Shown one piece after another: positions 1-8,035 of a stretch of DNA of 20,992 nt (position 1 is its first letter; each line of letters opens with the position of its first letter). A program made the translations under genes and the position numbers. Source of the stretch: an uncultured Eubacteriales bacterium (GTDB lineage: Bacteria; Bacillota; Clostridia; Oscillospirales; CAG-272); the NCBI GenBank assembly GCA_900548735.1, contig URMC01000026.1:1-20992 (forward strand), read 5' to 3'. The notes below the pieces were generated by a model. The model did not search any database, had not been told where the DNA came from, and saw nothing but the letters and a program-made list of their open reading frames with translations.

Positions 1-809
1 GTCAGTTCGGTACCCATCAGCGACCAGGTGCCGCTGGAAATGTAGACAAAATCCGGCTCAGTGGCGGGCACCGAGATGACCGCGCTTGCCGTATCGTGCG
101 ACGCCACGTGGTACACGTCCAGTTTCGTGCCGCCGAGTTCCGCCGAAACGGCATCCGAAAGCCCGCCGAGACACGTACCGGCAGGGGCAAGATCGCCGAT
201 CAGGTGCTTGATACCGAGGCGGTCAAACAGTTCCGTGGCGCACTTGCCGGTGGCGGCATTGACCAGCGCGCCGGTGGAGGTGATGGTATATTCATTTGCG
301 GTTTTTCCGGTGAGAAAATAATTCAGTAAATCCGGGATGAACAGCATTTTTTCCGCCGCCGCCAACAGTTCCGGGTTATCCCGCTTCTGCGCCGCCAGCT
401 GATACACGGAGTTGAACGCAATCTGCTGGATGCCGGTCAGGTTGTAAAGATATTCGGCGGGCAGAACCCCCTCCACCTCGTCAAAAATGCCGACGGTGCG
501 GGTATCGCGGTAGTGCACGGGGTTTGCCAGCAGTTCGCCGTGCCGATCGAGCAGCCCGAAGTCCACGCCCCAGGTGTCAATTCCCATCCCCTCCGGGCGA
601 AAACCGGAAAGCCCTGCAGCACGGATGGCGGTTTTGATCTCGTGCAGAATCCGCAGGATGTCCCAGCGGAAAGTGCCGCACACCGTGACCGGATCGTTGG
701 AAAAGCGGTGCACCTCGTCAAGGGTCAGTTTCCCGCCGTCATAACTCCCCACAATCCCGCGCCCGCTGGAAGCGCCGAGGTCGATTGCCAGCATCTGTAA
801 AGATTTCAT
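1..809 (-). CDS. rhaB: Rhamnulokinase RhaB, 3' end cut by window edge
   Basis: The visible 269 N-terminal residues match rhamnulokinase, an FGGY-family sugar kinase that phosphorylates L-rhamnulose to L-rhamnulose 1-phosphate in the cytoplasm. Seen directly are the N-terminal phosphate-binding motif AIDLGASSGRG (residues 8-18), GIDTWGVDFGLLD (76-88), HYRDTRT (99-105), SHDTASAV (237-244), whose Asp239 is the expected catalytic base, and ISSGTWSLMG (257-266). The spacing and wording of these motifs fit RhaB better than xylulokinase or glycerol kinase. The start is the ATG at 809-807, preceded by a good AGGAG Shine-Dalgarno. The frame is open to the left edge, so roughly the last 200 residues of a usual 470-490 are missing. 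The gene begins 16 nt after the mutS2 stop with no terminator between them, so it is probably co-transcribed with a housekeeping operon, which is unusual for a catabolic kinase. Confidence 0.93.
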   Translation of the reverse strand, partial: MKSLQMLAIDLGASSGRGIVGSYDGGKLTLDEVHRFSNDPVTVCGTFRWDILRILHEIKTAIRAAGLSGFRPEGMGIDTWGVDFGLLDRHGELLANPVHYRDTRTVGIFDEVEGVLPAEYLYNLTGIQQIAFNSVYQLAAQKRDNPELLAAAEKMLFIPDLLNYFLTGKTANEYTITSTGALVNAATGKCATELFDRLGIKHLIGDLAPAGTCLGGLSDAVSAELGGTKLDVYHVASHDTASAVISVPATEPDFVYISSGTWSLMGTEL

Positions 810-825
810 CGTTTTTCTCCTGTCT

Positions 826-3216
826 TTATTTCAGTTCCACCACGGTCACGCCGCCATCGCCCTCGCCGTATTTTCCGATCCGGAAAGCGGCAACCCGGCG
901 GTCGTTTTTCAGATATTTCCAGAGTGCCTGACGAAGCGCGCCGGTGCCCTTGCCGTGAATCAGGCGCACGGTATGAAAGCCCGCCAGCGCCGCGGTATCG
1001 AAATATTTATCCACCATAAACCACGCCTCATCCCCGGTCATCCCGCGCAGATCAATTTCATCACGGAAATCACGCGAAACCGCGGCGTGAAAATCCCGCG
1101 CGCGGGTTGCCTTTTCGCCCGGCGCGCCAACGGTCGGCTCATCCTCAATCAGGCGCAGGTTGTCGGTTTTTGACTCCATGCGGATAATGCCCACCTGCAC
1201 CTGCACCCTGCCCTTGCGGTCGGGGTCGGACAACAGCACGCCCTTTTTGTCAAGGTCAACCAGATAAACCTCGTCGCCCTTGCGCAGTGCCCGCGGGAGG
1301 ACGTAATTTTCGTTTTCGCGCTTTTCCACGGGGTTATAGCGCTCCTCGTTCTCCTTGAGGTGGGCGCGCACGGTGCGCCGGGTGTTTTCCAGCTTTTCGC
1401 CGAGATTGGCGGCGTCTCTGGCGCGGCGCACTTCTTCCAGTTGTTTAAACACAAATTCACAAGAAGCCTTGGCGCTTTCCACCAGCGCCACTGCCTTTGC
1501 CTGTGCCGATTCCAGTTCCTTTTTGGCGCTCGCGTCCGCGCGTTCCCGCTCCGCCTTGGCGGCGGCGCGTTCTTTTTCCAGTTCCGCGCGCAAGGTTGCC
1601 GCGGCTTCTTTATCCTTTTCCGCCGCCACACGTGCGGCTTCCAGACCCGCAATCACGTTTTCAAACCGGCGGTTATCGGCGCTGACAAGGCTTTTTGCCT
1701 CCTCAATCACGCGGGGGGCAAGCCCCAGTTTTTCGGAAATGGCAAACGCGTTGGATTTGCCGGGGGTACCCAGCACCAGCCGGTAGGTGGGGCGCAGGGT
1801 CGTTACGTCAAACTCGCAGGAAGCGTTCTGCACGCCGGGGGTATCCAGCGCAAAGGCTTTCAGCTCCGCATAGTGCGTGGTGGCGGCGCAAAGCGCGCCG
1901 TGACGGCGCACCTCCGAAATGACCGCCACCGCCAGCGCCGCGCCCTCCACGGGGTCGGTGCCGGCACCGAGCTCGTCAAACAGCACCAGCGCGCCGGGGG
2001 TCAGTTCCTTGGTGATACGCACAATGTTCACCATATGAGAGGAGAAGGTAGAGAGCGACTGCTCGATGCTCTGTTCATCCCCCAAATCCACTAAAATCCT
2101 GTCAAACAGGCAGACCTCCGTGCCCTCCCCTGCGGGCAGGTACAGCCCTGCCGCCGCCATGAGGGAAAACAGCCCCAGCGTTTTCAGCGTGACGGTTTTG
2201 CCGCCGGTGTTGGGTCCCGTGATAATCAGGGTATCCCATTCCCCGCCCAGCGACACGGTGATGGGCACCACCTTTTCTTTGGCAATCAGCGGATGGCGCG
2301 CGCGTTTGAGCACAATGCGGTGTTCGTTATTCAGAATCGGCTCCACCGCGTCGGTATTCTCCGCCAGTTTGCCGCAGGCAAAGACAAACGCAAGATCGGT
2401 GATATTATAGTAATTGAGCGCCAGCGCGGAGGATTTTTCCGCCACCGCCGCCGAAAGTTCCGAAAGAATGCGCTCGATCTCGCGCTGTTCCTTTGCTTCC
2501 AGCATCCGCAGCTCGTTATTGGCGTCCACCACCGCCATCGGCTCCACAAAGATCGTGGCGCCGGAGGAAGAGGTGTCATGAATCAGCCCCTTGATCTCGT
2601 TTTTGCTCTCCGCCCGCACGGGGATAACGTATCTGCCGTTGCGCATGGTCACGATATTTTCCTGCAGGGCGCGGGAGTAGGTATTGCTGGTGATATAGTG
2701 TTGCAATGTCTCCTTGATGCGGTTGTTTTCCGAGCGGATTTTCCGCCGGATGTCGGAGAGCGCGGGGCTTGCCTCGTCGGCGATCAGCTCCTCCGAAACA
2801 ATGGAGCGATAGATTCTGTCCTCTAATTTGCGGTCGGGCAGAAGGCGCTCAAAGACCTCGTCCAGCACGGTCTCAAAGCGGCGGTTAACCCGGATATAGT
2901 CCAAAAGCGAGCGGGAGGTGCGCAGAAGGTTGCCCACGTCCAGCAGTTCGCGTGCCGTAAGGGTCGCGCCCTTACCGGCGCGGGTGAGCAGATCGGTCAC
3001 ATCCGGCATCGCCCCGAAGGACGGCATGCCCTTGTCCGAAAGCAATGCCTTTGCCGCGCCCGTGCGGGCAAGGTGGTAGCGCACCTCGCTCTCGTTCTCT
3101 GCCGGGAGGAGCGCAAGGCACTGCTCCTTTGCCCCCGCGGTGGGGGCAAGGGAGGCAAGCATGGCGCGGATTTTGTCGTATTCCAGTATGGAAACGGTTC
3201 TGTCTTGCAGTTGCAT
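826..3216 (-). CDS. mutS2: Endonuclease MutS2 (RqcU), MutS-like ATPase with Smr domain
   Basis: This 796-residue protein is a full-length MutS2. The order seen is an N-terminal core and lever region (about 1-300), a MutS-type ATPase with Walker A GPNTGGKT at 334-341 and Walker B VLFDELGAGTDP at 411-422, an Ala/Lys/Glu-rich coiled coil (about 505-630), and a C-terminal Smr nuclease domain (about 717-796) with EIDLRGMT and the signature HGKGTGALR (754-762). In the family, MutS2 has been linked to suppression of homologous recombination and, in Bacillus, to splitting collided ribosomes; which role dominates here cannot be read from the sequence. The frame stays open upstream to 3402, but that stretch overlaps recO and is not MutS2-like. 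The ATG at 3216, with GAGG just upstream, gives the expected N-terminus. The gene follows recO by 25 nt and precedes rhaB by 16 nt. Confidence 0.96.
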   Translation of the reverse strand: MQLQDRTVSILEYDKIRAMLASLAPTAGAKEQCLALLPAENESEVRYHLARTGAAKALLSDKGMPSFGAMPDVTDLLTRAGKGATLTARELLDVGNLLRTSRSLLDYIRVNRRFETVLDEVFERLLPDRKLEDRIYRSIVSEELIADEASPALSDIRRKIRSENNRIKETLQHYITSNTYSRALQENIVTMRNGRYVIPVRAESKNEIKGLIHDTSSSGATIFVEPMAVVDANNELRMLEAKEQREIERILSELSAAVAEKSSALALNYYNITDLAFVFACGKLAENTDAVEPILNNEHRIVLKRARHPLIAKEKVVPITVSLGGEWDTLIITGPNTGGKTVTLKTLGLFSLMAAAGLYLPAGEGTEVCLFDRILVDLGDEQSIEQSLSTFSSHMVNIVRITKELTPGALVLFDELGAGTDPVEGAALAVAVISEVRRHGALCAATTHYAELKAFALDTPGVQNASCEFDVTTLRPTYRLVLGTPGKSNAFAISEKLGLAPRVIEEAKSLVSADNRRFENVIAGLEAARVAAEKDKEAAATLRAELEKERAAAKAERERADASAKKELESAQAKAVALVESAKASCEFVFKQLEEVRRARDAANLGEKLENTRRTVRAHLKENEERYNPVEKRENENYVLPRALRKGDEVYLVDLDKKGVLLSDPDRKGRVQVQVGIIRMESKTDNLRLIEDEPTVGAPGEKATRARDFHAAVSRDFRDEIDLRGMTGDEAWFMVDKYFDTAALAGFHTVRLIHGKGTGALRQALWKYLKNDRRVAAFRIGKYGEGDGGVTVVELK

Positions 3217-3241
3217 ATTTCCTCGTTTTACAGTTTTTGTT

Positions 3242-4048
3242 TTATCGTTTGCAGCGTAATGCCTGCAGCTTTTTATAGTTTTCCAGCGTGTCAAAGCCGC
3301 GCTCCAGATGGTGCAGGAGGTATTTTTCCGCCGCGGCGGAAAATGCCGCCATTTCCTCCTTGCCTTTGAGTTCAAAGGCGAAAATGCGCTTGGCGTCGGC
3401 ATGGGTCACAAAAGAAAGCGCACGAAGCGCCGAGTAGGAAAGCGGCAGAAGCACCGAGCGCTGACCCAGCTCGTCCACCTCCGGGGGCGGCGCAATCGCG
3501 GCGGCGCGGCGCAGGCACGGCACACAGACGGCGCCGCCGCCCATCACGTCCAGATACGCGCGCCCGCCGATCGCCTCCCCGCACCGGATGCAGTAATCCA
3601 GTTCCGGGCAGAAACCGGACACCGCGGCGGCGCGCATTTCAAATGCGCCTTTCACGCGGGCGTTATCCTCGGTAGAGGAGAGTTTATAAAGGGCGTTGAG
3701 CGTCAGGGGCAGAATCTCGCCCGCCGGCTCCCGCTCGTCAGACAGTTCCGCCGCGACCTCGCAGAAATACGCGGCAAGAAACATCTTGTCCATATCGTAG
3801 CGAAGCCCGGGAAAGGTCTCTATCGCGGTGGCGGAACGCACCCATTTCACGCCGCCCCGCTCATAAAACTCCATATTGCTCCACACAAACGGCTCTCCGG
3901 CGGCAAGTTCATGCCGCTTCATCGAATGTGCGCCCTTGGAAATAGCGTAAAACTTTCCGAAATCCGCCGCCAGCACCGTGAGCAGTTTATCGTTCTCCCC
4001 CCGGTCAACGGCGCGCAGAATCAGCGCGTCCGTGCTGAAATGCTGCAT
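3242..4048 (-). CDS. recO: DNA repair protein RecO
   Basis: This 268-residue protein is RecO, a recombination mediator that works with RecR and RecF to load RecA on SSB-coated single-stranded DNA and can anneal strands. The N-terminus (about 1-80) has the OB-fold pattern of the family, including DALILRAVDRGENDKLLTV and the basic segment SKGAHSMKRH. A zinc site is visible as CIRC at 153-156 and CVPC at 175-178, as in many Firmicutes RecO proteins. The helical C-terminus ends in HHLERGFDTLENYKKLQ, typical of the family. The start codon directly abuts the era stop codon (4049), so translational coupling is likely. Length and context (era-recO) agree with the usual Firmicutes arrangement. Confidence 0.95.
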   Translation of the reverse strand: MQHFSTDALILRAVDRGENDKLLTVLAADFGKFYAISKGAHSMKRHELAAGEPFVWSNMEFYERGGVKWVRSATAIETFPGLRYDMDKMFLAAYFCEVAAELSDEREPAGEILPLTLNALYKLSSTEDNARVKGAFEMRAAAVSGFCPELDYCIRCGEAIGGRAYLDVMGGGAVCVPCLRRAAAIAPPPEVDELGQRSVLLPLSYSALRALSFVTHADAKRIFAFELKGKEEMAAFSAAAEKYLLHHLERGFDTLENYKKLQALRCKR

Positions 4049-4936
4049 TTACTTTTCCTCTTTGTAGCCGAAATTACCGACCGCGGCGCGGCTCTCGCGC
4101 CAGTTTTCCTTGACCTTGACCCACAGGTTGAGGTAGACCTTGGTGCCGAACAGTTTTTCCAGATCCGCGCGGGCATAGGAGCCGACCAGTTTCAGCTCCG
4201 CCCCGTTTTTGCCCACGATGATCCCCTTATGGGAGGCTTTTTCACAGAAGATTTCGGCGCGGATGCGGATGAGCGTCCCCTCGTCCTTGAATTCCTCGAT
4301 CACCACGGCGATGCCGTGCGGCACCTCCTTATCCAGCGTGCGGAGCAGTTTTTCGCGGATAATTTCCGCCGCCATGGCGCGCTCCGGCTGGTCGGTGATC
4401 ATATCCTCCGGGAAGAACCATTCTCCCTCCGGCAGGCACTTGCCGCATTCCTCCAGCACATCGTTTACCTGTCGCCCGTTTTTGGCACAAAGCGGCACCA
4501 CGGCGGCAAAATCGTGCACGGCGGCGTATTTTTGAATCGTTTCGGCAATGGTTTCGGCGCGGTAAAGGTCGGTTTTGTTGAGCGCCAGCACCGCGGGGGT
4601 ACCGGATTTTTTGAGATAGTCGATCACGTTTTTCTCCACCGAAGTCATCTCGCGCCCCGCATCCGCCATCAGCACCACGCAATCCGCCTCCTGCAGCGAG
4701 GATTTTGCCGTCTCCACCATATAGGTGCCGAGGTCGTTTTGCGGGGTGTGGATGCCGGGGGTATCCATAAACACAAACTGATTTTCCCCTTTGGTGAGAA
4801 TCCCCAGAATCCGGTTGCGGGTGGTCTGGGGCTTGTTTGACACAATGGCAATCTTTTCGCCCAGCAGGGCGTTGAGCAGGGTGCTTTTCCCTACGTTCGG
4901 TCTTCCGACAATCGCGATGTATCCGGTCTTTTTCAT
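4049..4936 (-). CDS. era: GTPase Era, 30S ribosome assembly factor
   Basis: Era is an essential GTPase that binds the 3' end of 16S rRNA during 30S subunit maturation. The 295 residues show the G domain followed by a KH RNA-binding domain. Motifs seen are the P-loop GRPNVGKS (11-18), the switch I region with PQTTRNRI (36-43), DTPG (58-61) and NKTD (120-123). The KH domain carries GIIVGKNG at 238-245 and ends in the family-typical LWVKVKENWR. Length is standard. The start ATG lies one base after the ybeY stop and the stop touches recO, so translation of the three genes is probably coupled. YbeY next door also acts on 16S rRNA 3'-end processing, so the pair makes functional sense. Confidence 0.97.
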   Translation of the reverse strand: MKKTGYIAIVGRPNVGKSTLLNALLGEKIAIVSNKPQTTRNRILGILTKGENQFVFMDTPGIHTPQNDLGTYMVETAKSSLQEADCVVLMADAGREMTSVEKNVIDYLKKSGTPAVLALNKTDLYRAETIAETIQKYAAVHDFAAVVPLCAKNGRQVNDVLEECGKCLPEGEWFFPEDMITDQPERAMAAEIIREKLLRTLDKEVPHGIAVVIEEFKDEGTLIRIRAEIFCEKASHKGIIVGKNGAELKLVGSYARADLEKLFGTKVYLNLWVKVKENWRESRAAVGNFGYKEEK

Positions 4937-4937
4937 T

Positions 4938-5411
4938 TCAGTTCTCCTTTACGGCAAGCCCCATGCCGTTGACGATTTCGGTCTGGCGGCGGCGCATATC
5001 CAGGTCTTCCGCCTCGCTGTTCACGTGGTCATACCCCAGCAGGTGCAGGGTGGAATGCACCGTGAGAAACGCACATTCTCGCTCAAAACTGTGCCCGAAC
5101 TCCTCTGCCTGCGCGCGGCAACGCTCCAGCGACAGCACGATGTCGCCAAGCATATGTTCAAACTCCGCGCCGCCCTCTCCGTCCTCAAAAAGCGGGAAAG
5201 ACAGCACATCGGTCGGGGCGTCCACCTGCCGGAAACGGCGGTTGAGTGCCTGAATCCCCTCATTGTCGGTAAACGTGACCGACACCTCGGCGCGCCCGGT
5301 CACGTGCTCATAGGCAAGCGTTGCCAGCACCGCGCGGCGCACCAGCATTTTCAGGCGGTAGGTCACGGTCACTTTTTCCTGCTCGTCCGCAAAATAAATT
5401 TTCAGTTTCAT
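4938..5411 (-). CDS. ybeY: Endoribonuclease YbeY, rRNA maturation
   Basis: YbeY is a single-strand-specific metal-dependent endoribonuclease needed for 16S rRNA 3'-end maturation and ribosome quality control. The 157-residue protein has the UPF0054 signature HSTLHLLGYDH at 119-129, in which His119, His123 and His129 are the metal ligands (H-x3-H-x5-H). The preceding conserved segment APTDVLSFPLF (65-75) is also present. The ATG at 5411 overlaps the phoH stop by 4 nt (ATGA-type junction), which supports the start. In many Firmicutes the 7TM-HD phosphodiesterase gene pgpH lies between phoH and ybeY; here it is absent and the two genes are fused translationally. Confidence 0.96.
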   Translation of the reverse strand: MKLKIYFADEQEKVTVTYRLKMLVRRAVLATLAYEHVTGRAEVSVTFTDNEGIQALNRRFRQVDAPTDVLSFPLFEDGEGGAEFEHMLGDIVLSLERCRAQAEEFGHSFERECAFLTVHSTLHLLGYDHVNSEAEDLDMRRRQTEIVNGMGLAVKEN

Positions 5412-6409
5412 CTGTTTCCTCGCTTCAGGGCGCCCTTGGCGCGCTCGTTCTCGTATTTTTCATAAGCCGCGATGATCTTCTGCACCAGTTGGTGGCGTAC
5501 CACGTCACGCCCCGTAAAGGTGTGCACCGCAATATCCGGCACGCCGGCAAGAATTTTCACCGCCACGGCAAGTCCGCTTTTCTGCCCGTCCGGCAAATCG
5601 GTTTGCGTAAGATCCCCGGTAATCACCGCCTTGGAGTTGAAGCCAAGGCGCGTGAGAAACATCTTCATCTGCTCCGGTGTGGCGTTCTGCGCCTCGTCCA
5701 GAATAATAAAAGAGTCGTCCAGCGTGCGCCCGCGCATGTAAGCAAGCGGCGCCACCTCAATCACCTGCTTTTCCACCAGCTTTGCGTAGTTTTCCGCGCC
5801 CATCATTTCATACAGCGCGTCGTAAAGCGGGCGCAGATACGGGTCGATCTTGCTTTGCAGATCCCCCGGCAGAAAACCCAGCTTTTCCCCCGCCTCGATC
5901 GCCGGGCGGGTCAGCACGATGCGGCTGACCTCCTTGGCGCGCAGAGCCTTGACCGCCATTGCCACGGCAAGAAAGGTCTTGCCCGTGCCGGCGGGCCCCA
6001 CGCCGAACACCACGGTGTTTTGGCGGATGGCATCCACATATTTTTTCTGCCCCACGGTTTTCGCCTTTACGGGTTTGCCGCGGGAGGTCAGGCACAGGGT
6101 GCTGTCGTCCAGCTCCGTCAGCGCTTCCCCCTGCCCGTCGCGGATCATGCCGATCAGGTATGCCACGCGTTGCTCCGAGATGTCCTCCCCGTCCCCTGCC
6201 TCCTCGGCAAGGCGCTTCAGGACTTCGGCGGCAAGGCGCACCGCCTCCGGCGAGCGCCCGGTGACCTGCACCGCGTCGCCCGTGCTTTCCGACCGGTTGC
6301 GCAGTTCCACGTCAAATGCCGCCTCAATCGTGCGCGCATGCGCGTCACACGTGCCGAAAACGGCAGCGGTGGTTTCACTGCTTCCCATTCTGATGATTTC
6401 TTCGCTCAT
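5408..6409 (-). CDS. phoH: PhoH-like ATPase
   Basis: This 333-residue protein belongs to the PhoH/YbeZ family of cytoplasmic P-loop ATPases, probably linked to RNA metabolism through its conserved partnership with YbeY. Seen are Walker A GPAGTGKT at 138-145, the TRPAIEAGEKLGFLPGDL segment (167-184) characteristic of PhoH, and Walker B FIILDEAQN at 234-242. The N-terminal 100 residues form the small domain common in Firmicutes PhoH. Three in-frame ATGs lie within 13 nt (6421, 6415, 6409). I choose 6409 because GAGGA sits 5 nt before it, whereas the upstream ATGs have no well-placed site. It follows yqfD by 39 nt and overlaps ybeY by 4 nt. An internal promoter in yqfD (near 6740) may drive it. 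Confidence 0.94.
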   Translation of the reverse strand: MSEEIIRMGSSETTAAVFGTCDAHARTIEAAFDVELRNRSESTGDAVQVTGRSPEAVRLAAEVLKRLAEEAGDGEDISEQRVAYLIGMIRDGQGEALTELDDSTLCLTSRGKPVKAKTVGQKKYVDAIRQNTVVFGVGPAGTGKTFLAVAMAVKALRAKEVSRIVLTRPAIEAGEKLGFLPGDLQSKIDPYLRPLYDALYEMMGAENYAKLVEKQVIEVAPLAYMRGRTLDDSFIILDEAQNATPEQMKMFLTRLGFNSKAVITGDLTQTDLPDGQKSGLAVAVKILAGVPDIAVHTFTGRDVVRHQLVQKIIAAYEKYENERAKGALKRGNR

Positions 6410-6448
6410 ATACATCCTCATATCAAAGGATTTCCCCGCCCGCCCCGG

Positions 6449-7624
6449 TCAGTCCGTCAGGGCAAACTCCAGGGGGGCGGCGATATTTTCTTCCAGCACG
6501 GCGGTACAGTGAAGGGTAATCCCCTCCTCGCCCGCCGTGACTTCGGTGGCAGTGGAAAGCAGGGTGCCGCCGACAGAAAGCTCTGCCAGCGCCGCCGCCA
6601 GTTCCGCCCTTGCCAGCTCCAATGCTTCCCCGGGGGTGCGCTTTGCCTCTGTTTGCGTGTAAAAAACCGTTTTCGTGCCGAAAAGGCAGAACGGCAACGC
6701 GCGCCCGCCCGGTAGTATCCACCGATTATTATTTATAATTATATCACAGTTATCCGTTGCATTTCCAGTAGTTTTGAAAAGTTTTTGCGTCTTTCCGAAA
6801 AAAATCAGCGTCACCTCCCGCCCCTCACGGGGCAGAGGCGTGCAAATCTCATAACGGTACGGCACATTTGCGGTAATTTCGTGCTCGGTTTTTGCCAGCA
6901 CCTGACCCGCCGCGCGGGTCACGCGGGTGCCGTTGTTCTCACTGCCGATCAGCCCGCTTGCCAGTAGCTGCCCGGCGCGCACAATCTCGCCTTCCCTCAC
7001 CAAACACTGCCCTTCAAACACCAGCGGCAGGGTCACCACGCCGTCCTTGGTCGCCACCAGGTGCGCCGGGACGGGGGCGGTTTCGGGCGGGGTGGTTTTG
7101 GATTCCCGTACCTGCACGCACGCCACGGTCCCCCGCAGATTGACCTTGACATACGAAAGGCGCGCGTCGGCAAGGCGCAATTCCCCCGCCACGCGGTCGG
7201 TATCGGTCCTAGGCAGAAACACCCCGCGGGAAAGCCCGGCTAGCGCCAGTTCCTCCTCGATTTCCGCCACGGAAAGCGTTTCGTTGCCCGTGATTTCGAT
7301 ATCCCACAGAAACAGCGGCGAAAGGCAAAGCAACAGTAGCGCCGCGATCGCCCCCGCCACAAGCCCGGGGCGGCGCAGTATTTGGGCAAACAGAACCGGC
7401 ACACCGCTGCCAGACAATTCCCGCGGGGCAAGCCCCACCGCGCGACAGGCGGCAAGCAGGCGTTTTGCCGCGAACGCGCGGCAGGAAAAAAGATAATTCC
7501 CCTTGCCGTCATGCTCCCCGTGATAAAGCAGAATCCCCCGGGCACGGCAAAGATCGGCGAGAAATGCCGCACGCTCGGCAGGCACGGAATAGCGGTACTC
7601 TCCGCAAAGAAACGAAAAGATCAT
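6449..7624 (-). CDS. yqfD: Sporulation protein YqfD
   Basis: This 391-residue protein matches YqfD, a mother-cell sporulation protein of Firmicutes whose biochemical role is not settled. An N-terminal cytoplasmic region (1-85) includes the family-like SGSGVPVLFAQILRRPGLVAG run-in. A single membrane segment follows at about 88-107 (rich in Ala, Leu and Ile). The large extracytoplasmic part starts with a region (about 107-175) that resembles a POTRA/FtsQ-type fold: WDIEITGNETLS, then an acidic helix, then VKVNLRGTVACVQVRE. The ATG at 7624 overlaps the yqfC stop in an ATGA junction. Codons around 6720-6760 are much richer in A and T than their surroundings because an internal promoter appears to be embedded there. 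Confidence 0.9.
   Translation of the reverse strand: MIFSFLCGEYRYSVPAERAAFLADLCRARGILLYHGEHDGKGNYLFSCRAFAAKRLLAACRAVGLAPRELSGSGVPVLFAQILRRPGLVAGAIAALLLLCLSPLFLWDIEITGNETLSVAEIEEELALAGLSRGVFLPRTDTDRVAGELRLADARLSYVKVNLRGTVACVQVRESKTTPPETAPVPAHLVATKDGVVTLPLVFEGQCLVREGEIVRAGQLLASGLIGSENNGTRVTRAAGQVLAKTEHEITANVPYRYEICTPLPREGREVTLIFFGKTQKLFKTTGNATDNCDIIINNNRWILPGGRALPFCLFGTKTVFYTQTEAKRTPGEALELARAELAAALAELSVGGTLLSTATEVTAGEEGITLHCTAVLEENIAAPLEFALTD
6738..6767 (-). promoter_or_regulatory. Probable internal sigma-A promoter within yqfD
   Basis: On the minus strand an extended -10 element TGATATAAT (perfect TATAAT at 6743-6738, with TG one base upstream) is preceded by TGGAAA (6767-6762, four of six matches to TTGACA) at 18 nt. 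It sits in an AT-rich island in otherwise GC-rich coding DNA and reads toward phoH, about 320 nt away. This is inference from sequence only. Confidence 0.5.
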
Positions 7625-7971
7625 GCTTTCTCCTCCTTTTCGGAGTCTGCCGACGGAAAATCCGCATTTTTCACACCGTGCGGGGGCTTTTTCGCGTCAC
7701 TGGAAAGTGTCAGCGCCGCAATATTTCCCGTCACGGTTACGGTTTCAGCGCTGTACGCCGTGCAAACCAACCCCGCGCCGTGCACGGAAAGCTCCTGTTT
7801 TCCGACCGAGAGCGAAATGATCTCCGGCTCATATCGGAGAATTTTGCGGCACCCGCGCACCGTAACCTCCCCCGCGCCCGACAGAAAAGCCGAAAACCCG
7901 CCGGGCAAGCCCTCACGCGGGAGCCCCAAACGTTCTCCGACCCTGCTGAAAAAATCCTTTTTTTGGCGCAT
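7621..7971 (-). CDS. yqfC: Sporulation protein YqfC (YabP/YqfC family)
   Basis: This 116-residue protein is the small partner of YqfD. The recognisable core (about 10-95) begins with a helix RVGERLGLP and continues as a beta-rich domain with GEVTVRGCRKILRYEPE and IISLSVGKQELSVHG, the pattern of the YabP/YqfC family. Bacillus YqfC is somewhat shorter (about 90 residues); the excess here is a charged C-terminal tail ending SADSEKEEKA. No signal peptide or membrane segment is seen. GGAGG lies upstream of the ATG at 7971. The stop overlaps the yqfD start, and the pair is conserved in endospore formers. It heads the long minus-strand operon and is divergent from ylbJ, another sporulation gene. Confidence 0.88.
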   Translation of the reverse strand: MRQKKDFFSRVGERLGLPREGLPGGFSAFLSGAGEVTVRGCRKILRYEPEIISLSVGKQELSVHGAGLVCTAYSAETVTVTGNIAALTLSSDAKKPPHGVKNADFPSADSEKEEKA

Positions 7972-8031
7972 ACCTGCCCCTCCCCCGACATAGTTTCTAC
8001 TGTCTGAATTTATGCCGTACGGAGGTGTGAT
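7972..8031. promoter_or_regulatory. Divergent intergenic region between yqfC and ylbJ
   Basis: Only about 60 nt separate the two divergent sporulation genes, so both promoters must lie here or overlap the coding starts. No good sigma-A promoter is visible. The minus strand has GCATAAA and the plus strand has ACATAGT, each partly like a sigma-E -35 element, but no convincing -10 partner (CATACA-like) follows either. A strong GGAGG site for ylbJ is at 8021-8025. Confidence 0.35.
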
Positions 8032-8035
8032 ATGA

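Noticed and set aside
3217..3402. N-terminal extension of mutS2
   Set aside because: The frame is open upstream, but it overlaps the recO coding end and its residues do not resemble MutS2. The ATG at 3216 has a ribosome site and gives the normal length.
3308..4840. Long 510-codon open frame on the plus strand
   Set aside because: It is antisense to recO and era, has low-complexity Arg/His-rich composition and matches no family. It is a shadow frame.
5321..6715. Long 464-codon open frame on the plus strand
   Set aside because: It is antisense to ybeY, phoH and the end of yqfD, with shadow-like composition.
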